Below, in pieces: positions 20,766 through 33,234 of a DNA stretch of 64,000 nucleotides. A program made the translations under genes and the position numbers. The notes under the pieces are model-generated. The model was not told the origin of the DNA. It searched no databases and saw only the letters and a program-made list of their open reading frames with translations. Source of the stretch: Hymenopellis radicata (lineage: Eukaryota; Basidiomycota; Agaricomycetes; Agaricales; Physalacriaceae); the NCBI GenBank assembly GCA_015501595.1, contig JADNRX010000231.1, positions 1 through 64,000 of the forward strand, given 5' to 3'. Each line of letters begins with the position of its first letter. Positions within the stretch are counted from its first letter, which is position 1.

Positions 20766-23458
20766 GGGGAGAAGAAAGGACTGATTGCGTTATTCTGAAG
20801 AACTTTCTCGGCTAGGGTTTCCCAGACGGAAAGGTGCAGCATGCAGGATTTGTTGGAAAAGAAGAGTGGGGGAGGTTCTATGCTCTCAAAATCCGTGTGT
20901 TTGACCCGACCCATGGCAGCATACAAGGCTCTGGAAGTGGGGTTATCGAGGCTCTTGTGCTCTGGCCAAACGAACTTGTTCATGCTCTCCAAGTGAGTGT
21001 AACCGGTGGCCAACATTGAACGCAGGACTCGTTCAAATTTGTCCTCAACCCCTAGGTCAGATTTAAGCACCTGTGTATCGTCCGCCCCATCCTCTACCAA
21101 GTCAGACAACAAACTTCGTTGATCGGCAGTGATGTTTATCTTCCCAAACTGGTCTCGGAGGAACCCAATCTGAGAGTTGAACAGACCGCCCAGTGCCTGC
21201 AGAACGACGCTTCGAACAGTTGGATTAGATGACGTAGTGTACAGCCAATGGATGGCTTCGACAGATACGCCCATAGATGGATGTCTGACGAGATCCAGTT
21301 CTTGTTCCGTCAACGGTAATGTGGACGTGACTCTCCACGACTGTTGCTTCGACAGCGGTAATAGTGATGTGATCCAGTGCAATGCGTGGTGAAAGGTTAA
21401 GGAGACCAAATTCGAAAGTGGCGTTTTGTAAGGACACTGAGGGTAGAATATAGGTAATCCCTGGCTGAAAACATATGCCGCATACGCCATACCGGATATC
21501 CCGAAGACGATATAGGCAATGGAAGAATCAAGGGGAAAGAGGTACAGGACAAGTCCGCAGAAGAAAATGGCGACGGCCGCATGCATCAAAACCGGTAACA
21601 GACCAACTATTATGGGAACATGCCACTTTTGTAGACCGGAGAACCGGTATTGACGGACAAGGCTACGGTCCTGGGGTGTTCCGGACGGCATGGAGACGTA
21701 TTGGTGAAACCACTGCTTGACCAACACGGAGAGAAGGGCGGTGGTAAGGCTTAGCGCGAGGCTTATGAACCAGAGGCCATTCACCCAGACGATGACAGAG
21801 GAGCTGGGCTGGGTCGATGCCGGCGTCAATGACGAAAACGGCACGTCGTTCACCGAAGTTCCGTTGAAGGAAGCCCGCTGGATATTAACGAGTTCGTATA
21901 CCAGCGATGTTGTGATCGTATCCGACGGCATCTGCATTGACTGAGAGGTCTGAGCAACGAATGTTGTAACCACCGAAGAGAATAGACCAGCCTATGCATA
22001 TGCCAGGAAAGTGTCAAAACGAATCCTTAACAGAATGACGAAAGAAACTCACGAAGACCAGCAAAACGTCAACATTGTCTTTTGAATCGTCTACCATGGC
22101 AAGATCGTGCATCTGACTTTCATCTTGATACATTCTCCATACTCGCGCATGCGGGCTCATCTCCTCACAGACTGGATCTGGAGGATATTTCTCTTCGTAA
22201 TGAAGAGGATTCAGCCCTTGGAACGATGGATCAGCATATCTTTCAATGCAATAAATTGCGAGACCGACCACTTGCCACTGCATGAGCTCGGCGTTGACGG
22301 AGCCCGAAAACATTTGAAGGTCCATGCGCCATTTGTGGACTGAGCGCGCTTGCATCAACAGGCGCGGCGGCCTGGCGAGATGCACCCGTAGCCTGAGGAG
22401 TGAGGTATGGAATATCTGGACGTGGGACAACAGGCGCTGACGGTGCCGGTGGCAATTGTGTTGTGTTGGTCTGCCATGCATTATCAAGAAAGGGACTCGC
22501 TGGTAGAGGCTGATAGGGCGAAACAGGCAATCCCGGACGCCAGCGACGGGACGGCGGTATGGGATGTAGATTAATCGAATATGGATCAGAATGTGGGACG
22601 TAGGACCCGGAAGGCCACCAATCCGTACGAGGATGTAAATATTCTTGATACAAAGGTGGGTACGGCGGCGGAGCTGCAGGCCGACGCAGGTCTTCTAAAG
22701 AATGCGCACCCCCGAAATACGAATATCGCAAGGGAACAGGCTGGTAAATTTGAAAAGAAGCGGGGGTTGAATCATCTGATTCTATTGAATGCGCGCTGTC
22801 CTCCTCCCAGGGTATCGGGGATGAACCTAAGCGCCCATGAAGTCGCGTTGCATCTGGGATACTAGTAGGCGTCGACGGAGGCGAGGGGATAAAGATATCT
22901 GGGGAGGGTGTTCGACGCAGAGAGGGTACACCGTCAAGAATATTCGGAGCATAGGCGTTTATGGGAAATGGGGAGATGAGGAGAAATTCTCGGGCGATGT
23001 TTGCAGTTGTGGGGGATGAACGGTGATGGTGGTGGGGTCATGGAACTGAAGCAGTATTCTGAGGGCATAGTAGTAAGAAGGGGAGAGGGTGATTCCGAAT
23101 AACGAGTGGTAAATGCAGTGGGGAGAAACCCTTCAACGGGTTGAAGCTCAACGTTTTGTGGAAGCGGAGAAACGACGCGCGAGCGGACAGGAGATTGCAC
23201 GGTATGGGTTGCATTAAATGGGTCCGCTGAGGTCCTTTTTGATAGGTCTGGCCGCGATGTGGCCTGCTGGGGACTCTCTGGATCTGAACCGCTGCGAGTT
23301 TCCTGCGCGCTTGTATTCGCAGCTACATATGTTGGTATCATTTCCTGCGAGGTAGCTGCGGCTGTTGCCGACCCCAAAGTGGCTGATCCTTCCTGCGTGT
23401 CAACATCGGTTAGAGGGAGTTCAGAACTACTGAACATACTTCTTCTTGGTGTAGACAT
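20717..23458 (-). CDS. DUF6535-domain membrane protein
   Basis: This is a multi-pass membrane protein of a family expanded in Agaricomycetes, of unknown function. The ATG at 23458 (MSTPRRSMFSSSELPLTDVD) begins a long Ser/Pro-rich N-terminus. The conserved part starts at RVWRMYQDESQMHDLAM with VDVLLVF, then a 61-bp intron (21992-22052), then AGLFSSVVTTFVAQTSQSM. Transmembrane helices follow: WVNGLWFISLALSLTTALLS, WHVPIIVGLLPVLMHAAVAI and AYIVFGISGMAYAAYVF, with the family motif KQWFHQYV between them. Exon joins between 22500 and 23050 were not resolved. The frame ends at 20717, but an overlapping frame (19269-20765) probably continues it. Confidence 0.8.
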
Positions 23459-24062
23459 CGTTCACGTATGGCCAAAGCGCTTAACCTCGTCGACACATCC
23501 AGGGACATGATCCTAAGGCCCCTCGAAAAGGGAAACGCTGGCCCGCATATACGGTAAACACGGAGTTAGAGCGTGCAAGAGAGTGAAAGTCATGCTGTCC
23601 TGATGCTGTCGTACAGATTGAGAATGACAGACGGCATGATGGACAAATTTGTCAGAGTCAACCGGTCCGAATCTCCGTGACGATAAAGCAAAGTGAAGTA
23701 GCCAAGAAGTAGCTCTCGCTAGTGAGCGCTGAGCGCTGGCGTGGGGGCGAGATTTAAATTAGAGATCGAAGTCGTGGTGGTCGGGGAAGGAGTGACGAGA
23801 TGATCGACACGTGCCACACAAACCTCAATCTCCCTCAAACTCGTTCTACGAGAGATACCAAATTCTTCATAGAGGTCATATCGATGTCAACGTTCAGGTT
23901 TCCATCTGCATGAAACCCACTAAGTAATCGTGTAAGTCACGCGTGAGGATATGAGAAGAACGATTCTTAAATCAAACACAGACCACGATGTATCGATACT
24001 ACTAAGTATTCGACCTTGTAAGTTATGGCTGCTTAAGCTAGGCTGCGCACGACTCAACATGG

Positions 24063-26347
24063 CTACCAATACGCATACACCCCAAACATCGACAGCACCG
24101 CCACAAGCAGATTTAGCAAGACTTGAAAGCGCCCTTTCTCGCGTAGATGAGCTGCCCAGCGACCGTCTTTCCCTGACGCGTCCTTCCATACCCAATCCGA
24201 CCAATTCACCTTGCGCATCATCCACCAGGTATATGAGGCCGAGTAGGGAGTCGCGCCCGTCAACCTCCCGTTTCCATCCTTCTTCAACCACGAGCTTTCA
24301 TCCCCGAATACCGTCGTCGCTAAACGGGCCTGCATCCGGGCGTTGAACGCGTCTGTCGCGACATGTGTTGGCGAAAAGAAGGACACGTCCTTGCTGATGA
24401 TTGGTTTTATCAGGTTCATAAGATAATTCGCCTGTGACGAAGGGTGTTGGTCAGACGTCAAGTAGGGAGGTATACGACATCATGCAAACTTACATGAACT
24501 TCGTTGAAGAAGACGAGAGGTGTGCTCGAGTTCACACTGTTAGGACCTTCATAGAGGTGAGTGTTCTGACCAGAATACGCAGATGAGCCTGGGCGTACCG
24601 GAGACCATGAAGAAGTTGGGAAATTCCGGAACCGCAACACCGCGATAGGCATAAGGTCCATCCTGTGCATCGTAGTACTCCTTTACCGTTCGACCAGACG
24701 GTCCACGAACGTCAATGAAAATGTCGTTCTGACATGCGGTCAGCTATCGCGCAGACGTCCATTGTTGGTAACGCGTACTACGACATATCCAGTCGCGAAA
24801 ATGAGCACGTCGAGGTGAATGTCGTCGCCTGGAAGGGGACGTCAGAGAGAAACGCAGAGTGGGAGGAAAACTGGGAAGTACATGCCCTCGTCAGGATCCC
24901 TTTCTCGTGAATCGAACTAATTCCATCCCAATTCAGTTTCACGTTCGGTCGATGAAGCGCTGACAGATAACCAATGTCATGAATAAGTCGCTTCGCACCG
25001 ATAGCTAGCAGGGTTGACTCAGGCGGGATGCGAGAAAGCAGACACAAGGCAACGTACTGTACTTTGGAATCATTTGATCATGGTATCGTTCTGGAGTCAT
25101 TCTTCGGAGATAGTTCTCAACGCGCTTTGCGATAATCGATTAGATTTTAAGAAATGTCATGAAGAGATAGAAGTTTACCTTGTTCAGGATAGGATGAAGA
25201 AATCGGGTTGCACAGATAGGCCAAAAGAACATGCATTCCCACTAGGAAATAGGTAACGCTTGAATTGCCAGCCTCCAAGAAAGGCGTACCTTGAACCACA
25301 GACAAAGTCGAGCGAGGCGAGTTCCCAAAGGCACGTGTTTGTACACGAATCGTCTGAACCTGCCGAACTGTTCAACACCCTAAACAAATGTTAGCACAGA
25401 GTCAAAAGGTGTTCAGTGTGAACTAACGCAAGGAAGGTACCAATTTCGCGACCTGCAGAACTGCATGACTTCAACGCTTGGATCCGACGAGATACTCGGG
25501 ATAAATTGGGCTCTACAAGTCCAAGTCAGCGCAAACCTCACTGGTGCCAGTGGCGAACGCACTTACGCAGAGGGTCCTGACCCGATCACACCGACAGTCT
25601 TGTTCCGCAAATCTAGCGAATGATCCCACCGAGCGCTGTGGAAGGACGTCCCCTTGAAGGAGTTTATCCCAGGAATATCGGGAAAATGCAAAGCTTCGCC
25701 TAGTACGCCTGTCGCCGTTACGACGACCTTCGCAAAGGATTTCTGCCGCTCCCCGTTGCTCGTTCGCTCCGTGGTCACAACGTATCCCTCTCTCTCGCTA
25801 TCCCAGTGGGCTGCTACTACCCTCGTGTCGAGAACGAGATGAGGGCCCAGGTCGTACTTTTTCACCAGTTCAGACCAATATGCCTGTATCTCCCGCTGCG
25901 TCCCGTGTGATCCTTTCCAATCATATCTCAGCTCGGACGAGTGTGTGTAGAGATTTATCTCCGTATCCGAGGCGCATCCCTGTATCGGTTATGATATGAA
26001 GTCAGCATGAGCCAGCTGTTACTTGGGGACCCGTACCGGATACATATTGCTCTACAGTGGACATGAGCGCCACGGACTCGTGCTCGAACAAGTGGCAACT
26101 TACCCTCCATGTGCCACCAATCTCGGAGGCTACCTCATAGATCTGCCAAGTGCATTGGGAAAATCGCAAGTATAATCTGACGAGGAATCGTACGGTAATG
26201 TTTTCGAAGTTTGGCAGCTGTTTCCGCAGGGCGATCCCCATACATAGACCACCGATGCTGGTAGAGAGTAAGTAAGCCTAGAATCGAACTCAAAGTGACC
26301 TGAACGCACCCAGCGCCAACAATGACTACCCTCAGGTCGTCGGACAT
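24063..26347 (-). CDS. Baeyer-Villiger-type flavin monooxygenase
   Basis: Predicted FAD- and NADPH-dependent monooxygenase that inserts one oxygen next to a ketone or oxidises a soft heteroatom. The start at 26347 gives [13 protein letters not shown], the FAD-binding Rossmann motif completed across an intron by [27 protein letters not shown] follows. [20 protein letters not shown] and [12 protein letters not shown] form the family fingerprint (FxG...HxxxW type), then GVIGSGPSA is the NADPH-binding motif. [24 protein letters not shown] and [14 protein letters not shown] are typical C-terminal elements. Resolved 3' exons are 24063-24431, 24494-24546, 24599-24728, 24779-24828 and 24882 upward, with introns of 50-62 bp. 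A C-terminal hydrophobic segment ([20 protein letters not shown]) may anchor it to a membrane. Confidence 0.88.
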
Positions 26348-26389
26348 GATTTTCAGGACAAGTTCGGCTGCAAGACAGGTTAAGATTGG

Positions 26390-27007
26390 GGCTTTATAAA
26401 GCCAGAGTCGAGAGAAGCTCCACCATTACCAGCTCTACGTTATCATCGCGCAACGATATCCGAGTCGGTTCCGCTGGCAGCACTGCCGGGGTACAATGTT
26501 ATCGGAAGCCATACAAAGTACGCGAATCCTGGTTGCGTGACGCGTCTAGTAATATCAAAGTTCGAACGCCACGGAGCTCATATGACACTGTACATTGAGT
26601 TGAGTGGCGCCGATGTCAACGAAACTTCTTTTTCATGTTCGTCGGACGCGCGAGATAGCGGGGAGGAGTAAACGTCATCCGGTGAGATCTTACCGTGATG
26701 GTAAGGAGCAACCTATAAAAAGGGTCGGCCCATCAAAATTTGATCGCACACATAAGCCGACGCCACGTTCAACCAGCTACAGTCTGAACACAACTCAAGC
26801 GTGCATACAGAACCAAAGAAAGATAAGGCATTCATATAACAAATTCAGTTGCATAACACTGGGCCTTAATTAATTGTACACATGGGAATGGAGGAAGTCT
26901 GAGGGTAAGTTGGTAACCTTCCGTAACTTTGTGAGAAGTTGGACGGAGCTAAATACGAGAACAAGAAAATATGTGAAAGTAAGGCAAGGGGGGGATGTGG
27001 GATAGAT
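26390..27007. other. Intergenic with an isolated TATA motif
   Basis: TATAAAA at 26714-26720 is the only promoter-like element seen. No credible frame follows it. Confidence 0.35.
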
Positions 27008-27444
27008 CTAGTTGTTACCCAAGATCTGCTCCCAAAGGGCGTTGAAGAACAAAGGAAGAACGACTTCCTTCAGGAATTCAAAGATCCATTCCCACAATTC
27101 TAGACGAGAGGATCGATCAGCAATAATAATATCACCAGGATCAAAGTCTTGACTTACCGACAACGAACTTGCGCATCACGGTCAGTGGACCGCAAGATTG
27201 AGCACCGCCATTGGCGCTCACAGGAGCTGGTAGGTCTTGTTGAACAATGCCTGGGGTCGCGTCATGTGGGCGACTCGGAAATGTAAATCGAAAGAGGGAC
27301 CGTACTGTAAGCATGAGGCTGAGTTAGCACTATCGACGAAGAGACCCGACGGCGGGGCAGTGCGCACCGCGACTCACGCAATGCCACGACGACAAGTACC
27401 CCGAAGATTAAAAGCGCCCGACTGTGGACAGTGGCTTTCGACAT
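27008..27444 (-). CDS. Small 101-residue protein, three exons
   Basis: Read by hand from splice signals: exons 27378-27444, 27158-27304 and 27008-27099, introns 73 and 58 bp, all GT...AG, with lengths summing to 306 bases. An N-terminal hydrophobic helix (ALLIFGVLVVVAL) could be a signal peptide or anchor. The middle is Pro/Gly-rich (FTFPSRPHDATPG and DLPAPVSANGG). The C-terminus is an amphipathic Trp/Phe-rich helix (ELWEWIFEFLKEVVLPLFF, ending EQILGNN). A TATA-like GTATAAG lies about 45 bp upstream. No homologue was recognised. The matched phases and the consistent stop argue that the gene is real. Confidence 0.65.
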
Positions 27445-27738
27445 CGCAGATGGGCTTGCTTGCATCTGACAGACGCCCAGCGGCTTATACTTATACGACT
27501 TCCAATATAAATTTCTTCATGATTCGGACTAGAACAAACTCTAGTAGCGCTAAAAGCTCGCCATCTCCACTTATGATCTAACGAACACTGGGTTCAGCTT
27601 CTGCGTCGAATCGACAGGTCATATCGGTCTCCGTGAACAAAGTATCCACGTTACGCGGCACGTACCATCACAGAACACAGGAACATATGGTACTGAAAGT
27701 ATGTGTGAACGACGTAGACAGGTTCTTCGACCCAAGAC

Positions 27739-28028
27739 TGTTGTAATCCAAGCCGGTACCGCGAGGTCACCCGACTGACTCGACGATGACTCGTCGGTGA
27801 CTCGCTACCGGATCGTCGCTTGGACTAGACGCGCCTGCTGTCGTGTATACTTTTGTTGGTCCCAGTTGGGGACCCGTTCCATTTCTTTCTTACTCTGTAG
27901 AATAAACCTCGGCCAGTTGCTGGATGTAGACTACAATTAAATTCTTGTATAAGTAGCTGTACAAACGAATGGTATATTCGTGCACTCTGCATTACTCTTG
28001 CCCGTTCTAAATACTACGATAAACTATA
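27739..28028 (+). repeat. 5' LTR
   Basis: It begins TGTTGTAATCC and ends AAACTATA. It is identical to the 3' LTR except for one missing C at about 28003. Confidence 0.95.
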
Positions 28029-28041
28029 GGTTATGGGCCCC
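28029..28041 (+). promoter_or_regulatory. Primer binding site, initiator tRNA-Met anticodon arm
   Basis: GGTTATGGGCCC directly after the 5' LTR is complementary to the anticodon-loop region of initiator tRNA-Met (GGGCYCAUAACC). It does not match the tRNA 3' end. This is the half-tRNA priming known from Drosophila copia. Confidence 0.7.
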
Positions 28042-28106
28042 GCCCGTGCCTAAATTGAACAAAAACCTCCCGCTCACACATACACATCTCTACGCACCGT
28101 CGCGCC

Positions 28107-29066
28107 ATGTCCACCACCAAGCTATCGAATTCTTCGCCCGTATCCCGCATTGCAAAGCGGACGGGTCGAACTGGATCTTCTACCGCGACCGTTTCGTCTT
28201 CGCCGCAGAGGCGGCGCAGCTGCAGGACTATATCGTCGAGACAGCCGCACCGCCAGCCGTACCCGTACCCGTCGATCCGCTGAACCCGACGAAGGTTGAA
28301 TCCGACGCGATTACCCGTCACCCCGGCGTCGTGAGGCTCTGGCAGGCGAACGAGTCCATCACGAAGCAGGCAATGGCCTCGACAATCCCGATGGATTGTT
28401 TCTGAGGGTGAAGGAGAGTCGTCGGCTGGAAAGATGTGGAAGAAGATAAATGATGAGTTCCAAAAGAAATCTAGAATGATGACAGTGGACTTACGAAGAA
28501 GACTGCAGGAAGAGACGTGCACAGAGAACGGCGACGTCAAGGTCCACTTGGCCAAGCTCGAGGCCCTACGCGAGGAGCTTATCGCGATGGGTGCGGACAC
28601 AGGCGACGACAACTTCATCGCCATACTCTTGGGGTCTCTACCCACATCGTACGACCCATATCTTGCTGCGTTGACAGCAACGGCGGCACTGCTCACTCAA
28701 ACAATCACCGTCGACACCTACATCACCGGCATCAGCAACGAAGCCGACCGCCGCCAGATCCGAGCGCGTGGAAAGGAGGGCAAGGAAGCCGCGTTCAACG
28801 CGAACGGCGGTTCCTCGACCATGGACGGCGCCAACCGGGTGCCAGGAAGAGCTCGACAGTTGAGTGTTACAACTGTCATAAAAAGGGGCACATCAAAGCT
28901 GAATGTTGGGCGAAGGGCGGCGGGAAAGAAGGACAGGGACCAAGAAGCAAAGGAAAAGGAAAAGAGTCCGGGAACAAAGCGACCGGCGACGACGACGACA
29001 GCGTGTGGTACGCTGACGTCGAGAGCACAGAGTGCATCGACTCTGATGACGACTGGCGAGACTTGA
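28107..29066 (+). pseudogene. Copia gag (capsid and nucleocapsid), frameshifted
   Basis: The ATG at 28107 (MSTTKLSNSSPVSRI) leads, after a frame change, into the capsid region ADGSNWIFYRDRFVFAAEAA. After a second change near 28400 comes KMWKKINDEFQKKSRMMTV and LREELIAMGADTGDDNFI with LLGSLPTSYD, the UBN2-type gag signature. A third frame carries the zinc knuckle CYNCHKKGHIKAEC (about 28866-28907). It would package element RNA. At least three frame switches break it. Confidence 0.85.
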
Positions 29067-29097
29067 CTGAAGAAAATCTTGGCGGCTACACTGAGCC

Positions 29098-30978
29098 ATG
29101 GACGAGTACGCGCAGGACAGCGCGGAACAGATGGAAGGATTGGCGGGCCTGTATCTCAACGATGAGATCGCCCAGCCGTTTGAAGGGGAGCGAGAGAACG
29201 CACCTATGGTTGAAGACACAGCCGAGTCCACCATCACGTATTTCACCGTCATTGACGACAATTCCGACACAGATTCTCTCCCAGATCTAGTGTCCGACGC
29301 AGAGTCAGACAGCGACGACGAGTCTGATTTCCTGCCCGACCTCATCGATGCGTCCGACTCAGAGTCAGAAGATACTGACACCGAAGAAGAGTCCGACGAC
29401 GAAGACAATAGCGAAGGCAACACTGGAAAGGACCCGTCAGAATCATCTGATGATGATTCTGACGACGAAGGAGAGTCCTTTGTATTTGAAGCCGACTATG
29501 ACGGTACTGACGAGTACAGCGATCTTGACAGTGACGAGATTCCGACAGCGAGGATGACGACTGGTCCGACTTGGGCGACAATCTGCACGATTTTGTTTAT
29601 GTGGAAGACGAGGACGAGGCATGGACTCGTACCTTTGGATCCGTATTCCTCGCCATGTTCGGCACCCTTCCCAGTGAAACCGAGGTCGACTTGTACGACT
29701 CGGGCGCATCCCGCCATATGACCCCATATAGGCATCGTCTCTTCAACTACGAGACCATCGAGCCGAAGACTATCACGTCGGCTGACCAGGGGAAATTTCA
29801 GGCTATTGGCAAAGGGGACATGCATGTGTACATACCTGGAAAGCAAGGAGAACGGACGCGCATCTTGGTGCGCGACGTCCTATACGCGCCCAAGTTGGGC
29901 GTCACACTTCTCGCGGTGAGCAAAATAACTGCCGCCGGGTACTCGATGATGTTTCGTGCACAGAGTGTCGGGTGTACGACCGCGCAGACAAGATCCTAGG
30001 AAGAATTCCTGTTATTGGTGGCCTCTATCGCGTTGAAACAGACGTACCTAGCGCCATGCATGGCGACGCACTCCCATCTCCATATCCCTCGATGACCTCC
30101 ATCAGATGATGGGTCACATATCCCCCGACGCGGCTAAACGACTGGTCAAAGACCATATCGTCGACGGCATCATCCTCGACGAAGCGCAGCCGCGCCGACA
30201 TCCTGTGATTCTTGCGAGTACGGAAGAAGACCGAAAGCTGTCGCAAAAATCAGCGACCACGAACGCGCCAAAGAACTAGGAGGTACCATTCACTCGGACC
30301 TCTGGGGTCCGTCGCCCGTCCAGACTCCTCAGCACAAGGAGTACTACGTGTCTTTCACAGACGACTATAGTCGATATTCCGTCGTCTTCCTTGTTCGTAG
30401 GAAAGACGAGACCTTCGACACCTATAAACAGTTCGAAGCCTGGCTCAGCACGCAGCATGGAGCCAAAGTAAAGGAATTACATACCGACGCGGCGGCGAAT
30501 ATCGCAGCGGGGAATTTGACGCGCACTTGGCAGCGCAGGGACCAAACGTAATCTGACGGTCCACGACACCCCGAGCACAATGGCATCGCAGAGCGTCTGA
30601 ACCGAACGCTACTCGAGAAAGTCCGGCCATGCTTCACGCGTCAGGATTGCCGAAAAATCTCTGGGGCGAGGCATTGAAACATGCTGTCTGGTTGAAAAAC
30701 CGGACGTCAACGCGGGCGCTTGATGGAAAGACGCCATACGAGATCCTCGAGGGCAAGAAGCCCAATCTTCGCGACCTGCACAAATGGGGTGCAAGGTCTG
30801 GGTCCATACCACTGGCGAGTCCAAGCTGGACGGACGAGCGCGCGTCGGGCGCTGGCTCGGTTTTGACGGGACAGCAGCGGCCACAGGATCTACTGGCCAG
30901 ATAACCGTAGCATTGGTGTCGAGAGGAGCGTCAAATTCGACGAGAACGAACAGAGCATCCTGGAAGTCTGCTGAATGA
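29098..30978 (+). pseudogene. Copia acidic linker, protease and integrase, frameshifted
   Basis: About 110 Asp/Glu/Ser-rich residues (29215-29545, for example DSESEDTDTEEESDDED) sit between nucleocapsid and protease. The protease has the active site LYDSGASRHMT (about 29690-29722), then VRDVLYAPKLGVTLLAVSKI. Integrase parts follow: LDDLHQMMGHISPDAAKRL, HSDLWGPSPVQTP, YYVSFTDDYSRYSVVFLV and LHTDAAANI, where HSDRGGE-like sequence would be expected. Then come TPEHNGIAERLNRTLL-type residues in another frame, and WGEALKHAVWLKNRTSTRAL. Four or more frame changes occur here. Confidence 0.85.
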
Positions 30979-31045
30979 AGGGGAGAACGGAAGTGACATT
31001 CAGCGTCCTTCCGAGGGCCAAAGCAAGGCAAGTAACATACCTTTA

Positions 31046-32936
31046 GTGCCAAAACCACCCTCAGCACCTTCAGCACCGTCGAACACTTCAGCTCCAATAC
31101 TGCCGTCAGACACACCAGCGCCGCCAGCAGCATCGTCGCCTAGCGCGACCGTCACTTCACCTCCTAGCACATCAAGGCTGCCCGACTATGTAGGCGACCT
31201 CCTGAAACGCGACGGCATTGACCCAGCCAATATCCGCACTGACAAACGAGTGCGAAAACCAACTGCAAAGCAGCCGAGTCATCCGCGAGGAGCGTTGATC
31301 CCGAGGAAACGTCGCAGCAAGCCTTCGAGATGGCAATGTACGCAGCCATGGCAGAGTCAGATGCCATAGAGCCAACATTCGAGGAGCCAAGCAACGCGCT
31401 GACTGGTCGTTGTGGAAGGAAGCATGCTTGGTTGAACTCCGGACTCTGATGGAAGCCGGCACGTGGGAAATTGTGCCTAGACCCGTGGACCACAACGTGA
31501 TTGGGTCTAAATGGGTTCTTCGGATCAAAAAGAAGGCTGGCGGGATTATAGACAAGTACAAGGCACGTCTTGTTGCCCGCGGTTTTACTCAAGTTGAAGG
31601 CGTTGACTATTTTGTCACGTTCGCGCCTGTCGCTAAACTTGCCGCGCTTCGCATCATCCTCGCCATCGCCGCTCGAAACGACTGGGAAATCAACGTCTTC
31701 GATTTCACGGCGCTTTCTAAACGGAGAATTCGATGACGACGAGGAACTCTACATGGAACAGCCTCCGGATTTTCTATTTGCCGATCAGAAAAAGTTTGTG
31801 CTACGTCTACGCAAAACTATCTACGGCTTGAAGCAGAGCTCGCGGAAGTGGTACGAGAAGCTTACCGCCGCTCTCGCCACTCTTGGCTTTACTGCGCTGG
31901 AGAAGGATCACGCTGTGTTTCGATTTGTCCAGGATGTCGACATCATCATCCTGGCAATCCATGTGGACGACTGTACCATCACGGGTAGCTCTCCTTCCCT
32001 CATCATCACCATGCAGGATCGCATTGGACAGCTGTTTGAGATAACGCTGTTGGGTCCAATCAGTTGGCTCTTGGGTTTGGAATTATTCGTGACCGAGCGA
32101 CACGGTCAATTCCTTGAATCAGACTTCATATATTGATTCAGTTCTACAGCGCTTTAATATGGAAGATTGTAAACCATCAGCTGTACCCATGGACCCGAAT
32201 GCGCACTTCACTCGCGATGAGTGCCCCACCGACGCACTGGAAATCGCCGAGATGAAACGACATCCATATCGGGAACTGGTCGGTTCTCTCATTTGGACCA
32301 CCACAGGGACACGACCGGACATAGCTTACGCAGCCACCATCTTGTCCCGGTTCAACGACAATCCCGCTCTCGTACACTGGCATGCAGCGAAACGTGTGTT
32401 ACAGTACCTCAAGACAACACGCAGCTATAGGCTGACGTACGGAGGAGATGGACGGAATAGAGGGTTGGAAGGATTTGCAGATGCAGACGGGATGTCTGTA
32501 GAGAATCGCAAGGCGATTTCCGGGTACGCTTTTTCTTGTCGACGGCGGCGCAGTTTCATGGTCCTCCAAGCAGCAGGAAATCATAGCTCTCTCGACCACT
32601 GAAGCCGAGTACATTGCACTCACGCACGCCGGCAAGGAAGCCATGTGGACACGCCAATTCATCAGTGAATTGTTCACACCGTTCGACGACGCCATCCTCA
32701 TCCACGACGATAACCAGTCCGCGTTGGCACTCGCACACGCGGAACTCGGTCAATACCACTCTCGAACGAAACATATCGACATTCGCTACCATTACATCCG
32801 GTATGCAATACAACGCGGCGACATACGACTCGTCTACTGCCCGACAGAAGACATGGTCGCCGACATCCTCACCAAAGCCCTTCCCAGCATGAAGGCAAAA
32901 CACTTCGCCCTCAGCCTTGGACTCGTTCCGGCTTGA
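31046..32936 (+). pseudogene. Copia reverse transcriptase and RNase H, frameshifted
   Basis: A Ser/Pro-rich spacer (31046-31170) precedes the RT. WEIVPRPVDHNVIGSKWVLR, YKARLVARGFTQVEGVDYF and FAPVAKLAALRIILAIAA are classic Copia RT blocks. After a frame change near 31715 come LNGEFDDDEELYMEQPPDF, KTIYGLKQSSRKWYEKL and the polymerase box HVDDCTITG. The remaining RT has GTRPDIAYAATILSRF. RNase H has GFADADGM, EIIALSTTEAEY-type residues and IRYHYIRYAIQRGDIRLVYC, ending near 32936. Frame changes occur at about 31715, 32110, 32545 and 32640. Confidence 0.88.
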
Positions 32937-32943
32937 AGGGGAG
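32934..32943 (+). promoter_or_regulatory. Polypurine tract
   Basis: GAAGGGGAG immediately precedes the 3' LTR and would prime plus-strand DNA synthesis. Confidence 0.8.
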
Positions 32944-33234
32944 TGTTGTAATCCAAGCCGGTACCGCGAGGTCACCCGACTGACTCGACGATGACTCGTC
33001 GGTGACTCGCTACCGGATCGTCGCTTGGACTAGACGCGCCTGCTGTCGTGTATACTTTTGTTGGTCCCAGTTGGGGACCCGTTCCATTTCTTTCTTACTC
33101 TGTAGAATAAACCTCGGCCAGTTGCTGGATGTAGACTACAATTAAATTCTTGTATAAGTAGCTGTACAAACGAATGGTATATTCGTGCACTCTGCATTAC
33201 TCTTGCCCCGTTCTAAATACTACGATAAACTATA
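32944..33234 (+). repeat. 3' LTR
   Basis: This 291-bp copy differs from the 5' LTR by a single inserted C at about 33209. It is followed directly by the AAGAC duplication. Confidence 0.95.

Noticed and set aside
28893..29423. Serine-rich minus-strand frame inside the Copia element
   Set aside because: Antisense shadow of the acidic D/E/S linker.
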